A stretch of DNA of 64,000 bases from Apostichopus japonicus. Its lineage: Eukaryota; Echinodermata; Holothuroidea; Aspidochirotida; Stichopodidae. The position numbers and the translations under genes are program-made. Within the stretch, counting starts at the first letter, position 1. Every line of letters begins with the position of its first letter. The DNA is taken from the NCBI RefSeq assembly GCF_037975245.1, contig NC_092563.1, forward strand, positions 21,544,960 to 21,608,959, written 5' to 3'. The notes below the pieces were generated by a model that searched no databases, was not told the DNA's origin, and worked only from the letters and a program-made list of their open reading frames with translations. Shown in pieces: positions 57,175-64,000 of the stretch.

Positions 57175-58142
57175 GGTCCCCACTGCAAAATGAAATTTAA
57201 CCAAACGGTTAAGCCAGAAAATACCTCTTTATTTGTTTATGTGCTTGTGTATTGTGTAGCAAAGTTGATGAAAAACAATTTCAGATTGTTTCAAAAAATT
57301 CCTGTCATTGTTATCTGACAAACAATTACTCAATATTTACAAGTGAGTTTTTGTTGGAAAATGAAAGTCAAAAGTGGACATGTTATCAAACCTTTATTCA
57401 AGTGTATGGATAATAAAAAAAGACATATAAACTTCATAGTAGAGGAGGGAACACATCTCTTTAATACTATTGTTTTTATTTGAAGTTGGTTTAGTACATG
57501 TACTGAGTTCATGTTGGAACTTATTTTATATAGGTAGTAATACTTTTAGGGGTAAGTCTTTGGATAAAATATTTTCAAGCAATCATTTTCTAGTGTGTAG
57601 CATTACATACAGCTGCAAGCACCTGATGTTTGCACAGAAGTAATTAATGTTGTATTTTATTAAGAGGGTTAACTTGTATTGTAATTGTTTAAGAGATCGT
57701 TCTATCAATGGTTCTGTCCTTTAACATGACCTCTTTTCATATTAGTTTGATATTAAAGCCTGCACAGGAATGATTAAGCTTTGAAATAGAAAGACTTTTC
57801 ACAGTTTGTTCATCAAGTTCAGTAGCTGAACTATGACTAGCTTTATCATTAACAGTCTAAGACTTTTGGAGAAAAACTGAGTTATCACATTCTGTTACCA
57901 GAAAAGGAGGTCGGAGAACACTTTTGTGCATTATTACTCTCTCGTTGTCCAGTAAAGGAAATAAGATGACACCTTATTATGTCTCATGCGAGATTATTGA
58001 AAACACCCGTTAGACACTGTTGTTTATTTCTATGATAATTACCCTACTGTATAGAATAACCATTATCCCTGCTAGTAATTATTGTTTCAATTAAGAACCA
58101 GTGACCTCAATATTTGACTTTATAATGTTTCTTTTTCCACAG
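57175..58142. other. Intron before HYR 17
   Basis: AT-rich sequence with no recognised exon or element. Confidence 0.5.
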
Positions 58143-58391
58143 TGGAAAATATACCACCTGTTGTCAGCTGCATCAATGATATTACACTAGGGATACCGCT
58201 AAATAGTGTTGGTGTTGTTGCAGAGTTTACAGAGCCAACAGCTACAGACAATTCAGGAACAGCATCAGTTCTGTCAGCTACACGAAGACCTGGACAGTTC
58301 TTTCAGACAGGAACAACAACAGTGACTTACATCTTTGCAGATCCAAGTGGGAACACAGCTGATTGTGTTTTTGATATCATAGTAGTGGAGG
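58143..58391 (+). CDS. HYR domain 17
   Basis: Acceptor CTTTTTCCACAG and donor GTGGAGG|GTAAGT, phase 1 both ends, 83 codons. It has VENIPPVVSCINDITLGIPL, EFTEPTATDNSGTASVLSAT, RRPGQFFQTGTTTVTYIFAD and ADCVFDIIV. Canonical two-cysteine HYR. Last exon of the gene visible in the window; phase 1 predicts continuation downstream. Confidence 0.93.
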
Positions 58392-59850
58392 GTAAGTAAA
58401 ACTATGCTACCTCAATGTAAAATCACAAAGTGTGAAGTCTGTGTTTTCATTCAGATATGTTGTTAGGAACAGTTTGATGACATTGGTTGAGTATGGGCAG
58501 TGAATAGAAATATTTAATGAAGGAAGTGTAAGATTCTGCTGTTTGCTAGACCTAAAAGCCTGTAAACTATTATTGACACGGAGATGGAATAAATACACTT
58601 GAGACATGAAATGCAGATTGAAATTGACACTAATTTGTTCTTGCTTATGTTAACTGTTAAAATGTTGCCATACATGTGTTTAGAAAGATTGTATTCATGT
58701 ATCCAACTTTTGAAAGGCTGACCGGACTCAGTGCACTACTTTAGCCAAAGAACAGTTTATCGTAATTTTTTACAGACGTTTTTATGGGCTGTAGATTGTC
58801 TCAATGAGAACCAGGATTATTTGGAGATTTCATGACTGGAGGTTTGCAATTAGTTGTGAAAAGTCTTTTACCTGTAGTGTGTTGTATGATTGCTTTGGTC
58901 TCTACAAAATTTCTCTTTCTAAATTCTAAAATCAGTTAATAAACAGTTACAGTATTTATTCAGCCTACTGGGTCTTATATTGTCAAGCATAAATTAAAGT
59001 GATATCAAAAGAAGAATTTGTGCAAGATGACAATTTTGATTCCTTTGCTGAATGCAGAAGGAATATATATACAAGGTGATTACATGTTTTGGCTGCATGT
59101 CGTGCATCTGTTTACATGTAATACACTTGGCCTGTAAATATGATGACTCATTGGGCATAACTTGCATGAACTTCACATTTGTTATGTATAGCCGCTTATG
59201 TTGAGTTCTCAGCTGAGATATTGGGAGAGGTCATGTTGAGGTCACCAGTTGCCAAAACAATGAGTTCATTTCAAACATACTCAACAGCTACATCGTTGGT
59301 GAATCTTACAGTTATGTGAAGATTAATATTAATGAGCTAGAACAGACCCTCAAGTATCTGTTTATAGTGTAGGTCAAAGGTTATAGTTTGAGGTCAATAA
59401 TAAAACCCCTGTACACAAGCTACTTTTCTGAATGTCTTTCTGCACCAATTGCTGTGGTGTAAAAGTCAACTCTCTAGTTTCGTTGGAACATATTGTCAAA
59501 ATTCATCAAGAGGTGTTTTAAAAATTCCTAAAAGGTTTTTTCTATACTATTTCCATCTATATTTTTGTTGGCAATGCAGGGGAGCATCCATGTATTGTTT
59601 TAACTGTGAATCATGCTTTAGTTATGGGCTGTAAACTATACAGGTATGTGTAATGTTATTGAAAATGCATACAATACATGAATGCAAACAATGCACTACA
59701 TTGTAGCATCTGCACCTGTCTGTTATTGAGCTGTGCATTTGCATATTGGTATATAAGTTAAAGCATGCCGTCTGCTCGTCCTTGTTCACCCTGTCTCTCC
59801 ATCTGTCAACACGTAATCTTGCACATGTCGTGCAATATCTGTCCTGTACA
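58392..59850. other. Downstream intronic or intergenic stretch
   Basis: No exon, stop-bearing terminal exon or polyadenylation context that fits the gene was recognised. 59340-59400 has 'gtaggtcaaaggtta' and 'aggtcaataataaaacc', diverged AGGTCA-type repeat text. Confidence 0.45.
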
Positions 59851-60111
59851 CATAGGCGTAGGAGGCGGGGCCTGCAGCCCCCCCCCCCCAACCAAAAAAT
59901 TTTGGAAAATCAGGGCTACATTTTTTGGGCACCTACTGAAAGGAGAATAATTTGCAATGTGTTTTTCCAAAAAAATTGGTGAAAATTTTGCAACAATTTT
60001 CTTGTACGCTACGCGCCAACCGATGGTGGCGCTCCGCTTAGATAGTGTCACGGGAACTTTCGGGCAAAGAAAGTTCTGCCCCCCAAACTGAAATGGTCCC
60101 GTACGCCTATG
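59851..60111. mobile_element. hAT-like MITE, second full-length copy
   Basis: Begins CATAGGCGTAGGAGG and ends GTACGCCTATG. It shares 'gggcacctactgaaag' and 'aatttgcaatgtgttttt' with the copy at 25249, and includes the 'gcgccaaccgatggtggcgc' block also seen near 1030. Flanking 8-mers (CCTGTACA and CTAGGGTA) do not match, so the target duplication has decayed or a boundary is off. Confidence 0.75.
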
Positions 60112-60209
60112 CTAGGGTACGTGCACTTTGAAAAAAAAAACAAGGGGATCCTCTGTTTGAATGTAAAACACACCTGGCCTAGGTGTGTGTGTGTGCGTAT
60201 GTGTGTGAT

Positions 60210-60640
60210 GCCATCCTTGTAAACACGATATCTCACGAGAGGAAGCTTGGACTAATCTCCTATTTGGTGGTTAGGTGTACCACATTAAGTAGAAGAAGGC
60301 AATCGTTTTTATAGGAAGTCAAAGGTCATTTGGCGTCACCAGGGGTCAAATTGTGAAAACCGTGAAATCACGGTATCTCAAGGAGAAAAGCTTGGATCAA
60401 TCTCGTATCTTGTGTGAAGAAGTACCACATTAAGTAGAAGAAGCCTATTATTTTTTTTGGTGGAGGGTCATTTGGGGTCACTAACGCTCAAATTGTGAAA
60501 ATATTGGAAGCATGATATCTCAAGAAGGGAAGCTTGGACAAGTCTCACATTAAGTATGTAGTTTTGACATGTTAAGTACAATTAGTATATTGTTTTCTAT
60601 GAATTTCAAAGGTCATGTGGAGTCCAAATTGTGGAATCTT
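60210..60640 (+). repeat. AGGTCA-bearing tandem array, second block
   Basis: Three to four units with 'aagtcaaaggtcatttggcg', 'tcaccaggggtcaaattgtg', 'cgatatctcacgagaggaag' and 'taccacattaagtagaag'. Same family as 47870-48410. Confidence 0.82.
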
Positions 60641-60644
60641 GTTT

Positions 60645-61480
60645 CTAAATCTCCCAACGACCAGCCTAGTAAATAACACGTGCAGTACGCCTCGTAAGCA
60701 CACGGAGCTGTTGGCATTGGAAGTAGGCTTTTGGTCATCCATAGAATAGAATCAAGACCCACGCAAAAATCCCCATAGCCCTCATTGCGTAACTCCGGAG
60801 CATACTTTGGCTACATACATTGCGTGCAAAAAGGTGTATTTGTACATACAGCAGTGCTATTGGAAGGTTGACCAATCTCAATGCGAATTAATTGTATAAA
60901 ACGATCTAGTTTGGCAGTGCGTAAACGATCGCTTTGATTGAGGCAGTGATAAATGAAGTAATAGCGATATTTTCGAACACCAATCTGCAGCTAAAATGCA
61001 AAATAACATATTCGGAAATAGTATGACTCGTGCTAATTAGTAAGTAGCGTTTCAAAGTAGCAGTGAGGTACTCACGCACACCTATAGCTACTGTTTCATA
61101 TATGACTTGTTTTAGTGGAGCCCTTCTGTAACAGAAGCCAAGCTATCTTTGTAGGTATTTTTGCAGATGTTTTATTTGTATTTGTTTAAGACACTACATT
61201 ATGCCAAGCTGCTTATTTATGATTCTGCGACATGTTTTATTTTGTTCATCACTTACTTTTGGTGGAAAAAGTTTAACTTTATACTGCATAGAAACTTTCC
61301 AATGTGCAATTATGTAGCACCATGTAACTATAACCTTTGTTCATAGAAAGTATTGATGTTGTAGATCTGTACTATGGAGATTGAACAACAGTCATAGTGG
61401 CGAGTGAATTTTGCGTTTTGGCGGGTAGACTATTAGTCACGGTTATGCCAAATAGCGAGTACATTATAAACATTTGTCAG
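60645..61480. other. Unassigned stretch
   Basis: No coding, RNA or repeat feature recognised. Confidence 0.45.
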
Positions 61481-61661
61481 ACCTGAAAACCTTGAAAACA
61501 GTTCGCATGGTAGAAGTCTTTGATACTTGTCATAGGCTACATGGTGTATGGATTTGCCATATTGAGTACAAGAATGCTGTTGCTTGTGAGGTCAAATCTC
61601 ATTTGAGGTCAGCAATGGTCAATCTCTGAAGTGCCTTTATCATGATATCTAACCATGGGAA

Positions 61662-62381
61662 TCATTGATACTTCTCATACTTGGTGTGTGCATGCATCAC
61701 ATTTGGGCACAAGACCCAATTTAGTTGGTATTGCCACGCACAGTAGACTGACCTGTGTTTACCATGGCATAACCAGTTTGTATCAAAGACAGTAACAAAA
61801 AGGGAAAATGCAATTACAAAATTTGCAACTTTTATAAAACTGTGGTTACAGTGTCCACGATCACCTCGAGTGTCTCCACCTGGTTGCATGAAAATTGTCA
61901 CGCGTTGCCTCCGAAACGATGGTCTTGCGGAGGAAGCTGCCTCTTTGGCATCCCACAGCAGGCGACATTCCAACTTTCGCCTGTATGATTCGAGACTCGG
62001 AGTGTACCAAAAATGGCGTGCTGATCTCCAGGTTCCTCCGACTTTGTCGACTGTCGGGATGTTTGAGGACGAGAAGCAGGTCAATACCTTCAGGGTTGCT
62101 ATTTGTGTTATCCACGAGGGGTTTACAGGAGGCGGACACGAGATTTGAACTGCGCGGGATGGACTGGTCCCAGATCCGTCCTTTCTGTCGAAGACACAGA
62201 CAGTAGACTTCTTACTGGCACCTATCTTCTTAGCCTCTATTGATACTTTTTCCTCCATCGCGCAGAGGATAAGGTGTCGTGTGCGGTCCGCTCTTTGAAG
62301 TTGTACCCCCAACGGACGCAGTAGTTTACCATCATTCTCATTGGTCATTTTGACTCTCGCAGTTTTTACCATCATTCTCAT
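61662..62381 (-). other. GC-richer segment with a 239-codon minus-strand open frame (unidentified)
   Basis: 61860-62310 is clearly richer in GC than its surroundings. The open frame (for example MEEKVSIEAKKIGASKK, VFDRKDGSGTSPSRAV, FFSSSNIP-like serine text, SLESYRRKLECRLLWD) has no domain I recognise. Two other frames in the same segment are also open for about 90 codons, which points to low stop density rather than selection. GTTCAAATC on the minus strand (about 62138-62148) resembles a tRNA B-box, so a SINE or other retroposon is possible. The N-terminal ~20 codons are encoded by the adjoining 55-bp tandem array. Confidence 0.35.
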
Positions 62382-62520
62382 AGGTGACTTTGACTCTCTG
62401 AGTTCTTTACCATTATTCTTATTGGTTAGTTAGTCTCTCTCAGTTATTTACCATCATGCTCATTGGTTAGTTAGACTCTCTCAGTTACTACCATTAAATC
62501 GATTGGACAGTTCAACTCCC
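62322..62520. repeat. About 52-55-bp tandem repeat, 4 copies
   Basis: The unit is 'tttaccatcattctcattgg' followed by 'gttagttagactctctcag'. It borders the GC-rich segment at 61860-62310. Confidence 0.88.
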
Positions 62521-63300
62521 TTTAATTGGTGGCACACTATTAAACTGGTTGGTGAGTTTAACAGCATCACTTGCCTCATATATGTTTGGTAATATCAAAC
62601 CTGTCAGTTATATCCCTCAGGGTAACCTTCCGGCAACCAGAAGGGCCTATTGGATTAGTGTTTGTCTCACGAAGGGTGGTTTTGCCATGTCTGGCACATC
62701 ATCCAGGGAACCCAAATTTCTTTTTTATTCTTCCATACTTCTAATAACATTATAACATCATTTATCACAAATAACTTTATAACATATTTGTTTTGTGTTC
62801 CGATAATATTCCTCCATTATGTATCGTTTCCAATCTTTGCAATTTTTTTCTTTTACCTTGAAATGTGTATTAGTATTCTATTGCTACTAGCTGCATGTAC
62901 TGGGTTAATGTCTCCATCCTGAAGTAGCTGTTTTTCACACATGAGAACAGGCTCGTCCTCGTCATAACCGTTCAAGCACGGCATTACTGTTCTCGTTTCT
63001 GGTAATATTATGCAAAGATCTGGAGGGTTAACATTCTGTGATTTTGTGGTACGACTCCCCTAAGAGGTAAGGTATAGATTTGGTTGTGAAGTCTGCAGTA
63101 CTGGTTCTTTTAGGATTTAACTTGTATCTCTGACATAAAAATTAATCATTCAAAAGCCAATAAATTCATAACAGTGGAAAAAAATGTGGTGTCTGTACTT
63201 AGTTGTCAAATTTGATTCTTTGTGGTCCTTGTAAATTAAAGACACAAAATAAGAGTCAGAGAATTGAATTGGGAACTAAAGGTTGGAATTATTCGAATAT
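62521..63300. other. Unassigned stretch
   Basis: AT-rich with T-runs; no exon or repeat recognised. Confidence 0.45.
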
Positions 63301-63410
63301 AGCATACACACAGTGGGGTCCACAGTAGCATACACACAGCGGGGTCCACAGTAGCATACACACACTGGGGTCCACAGTAGCATACACACAGTGGCATCAA
63401 CAGTAGCATA
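63301..63410. repeat. 26-bp tandem repeat, 4 copies
   Basis: The unit is AGCATACACACAGTGGGGTC followed by CACAGT, repeated from 63301, 63327, 63353 and 63379 with exact 26-bp period. It ends in a fifth partial unit that runs into a C-run (63411-63424). Confidence 0.95.
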
Positions 63411-63896
63411 CCCCCCCCCCCCCCTTCCCTTCACTCTTTGGAAGTATCCATTTGCCCCTTAGTATACTAGGCCGGCGTACACAAACAGTTAAATATAATA
63501 GAGGAACCTTTCATGAACAGGACATATAACATACACCAAGATGAGATATTTGTCAACATTCATGAAAAATGAAATGAAGAACCTTGAAGACATAATTGCA
63601 TATATGTCACTTTACCTGTAACTAGTTTTGGGCCACTGGTAGTTCAAACTGTAATTTCACGTTTATGTAACAAAACATGAAAGAAATAATCATGTGATCA
63701 AAACGAATGCACCATTGTTGGTTGCTACTTGAAATTGAATCGGAGCATGCAGTATGGAGAATGTTTCCATGGTTCAAAAGTAGAAAGCTGTTACTTGATA
63801 CTGGGGCTCAAATTACCAATCGTTAGGAACAAGGTCAACATTTCTATGGCAAATGTGAAAATTGCCTTGGAATTTGATTGAGAGGGCAGGTTACTT

Positions 63897-63978
63897 TTAT
63901 TATTATTATTATTAGTAGTAGTAGTAGTAGTAGTATTATCGTCGTCGTCATCATCGGCATTATTATTATATATATTTT
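63897..63978. repeat. Compound trinucleotide microsatellite
   Basis: Successive (TTA)n, (GTA)n, (TCG)n and (TCA)n-type runs, then TTATTATATATA. Confidence 0.93.
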
Positions 63979-64000
63979 CCTAATATTCTTATTTGTGTTT

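Overview
This is an AT-rich metazoan genomic window dominated by one large plus-strand, intron-rich gene and the mobile and tandem repeats in its introns. The encoded modules (DM13, DOMON, EGF, many HYR domains) belong to secreted or extracellular animal proteins. A hyalin-like HYR array joined to a Skeletor-like DM13/DOMON head suggests an invertebrate deuterostome, most probably an echinoderm. The species cannot be fixed from sequence alone. No bacterial-type operon, rRNA, tRNA gene or CRISPR array is visible.

Gene layout, read from splice junctions and reading-frame continuity (32 exons placed): DM13-1 (exons at 1417, 2142, 13708), DM13-2 (15526, 16485, 16838), DOMON (19016, 19652, 20563), a linker (21425) with a 45-nt microexon carrying a dibasic Lys-Arg site (22306), EGF-EGF (23407, 24153), four HYR (24871, 26196, 27929, 28552), EGF-EGF (30261, 31628), then thirteen more HYR exons (32715 to 58391). 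The signal-peptide exon and promoter lie upstream of the window. No terminal exon is seen after 58391, so the 3' end is probably beyond the window. From the linker onward nearly every exon is flanked by phase-1 introns, so modules can be duplicated, lost or skipped without changing frame. Five tandem six-cysteine HYR exons at 39.0-44.5 kb and two related exons at 51.5 and 54.2 kb record recent duplication, recombination and decay. One copy has an 8-bp deletion, one lacks its N-terminal part, and two 61-nt remnants survive.

Non-genic layout: intron 2 holds a 7.9-kb terminal-inverted-repeat element with CACTG ends (3531-11429). It contains a 96-bp-period array and an opposite-strand accessory gene. 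Other elements are a hAT-like MITE with a perfect 8-bp target duplication (25249-25580) and relatives, a LINE reverse-transcriptase tail (about 30980-31440), a tRNA-derived SINE (37612-38085), a Penelope-like GIY-YIG fragment (56440-57100) beside an 80-bp imperfect palindrome, and many minisatellites. One minisatellite of exact 71-bp period repeats the splice donor of a DM13 exon. Another dispersed family carries AGGTCA direct repeats.

Working picture: a large secreted or matrix protein whose N-terminal half resembles Skeletor-type DM13-DM13-DOMON proteins (a proposed redox/heme or sugar-binding head) and whose C-terminal half is a hyalin-like adhesive rod. A possible proprotein-convertase site lies between the halves.
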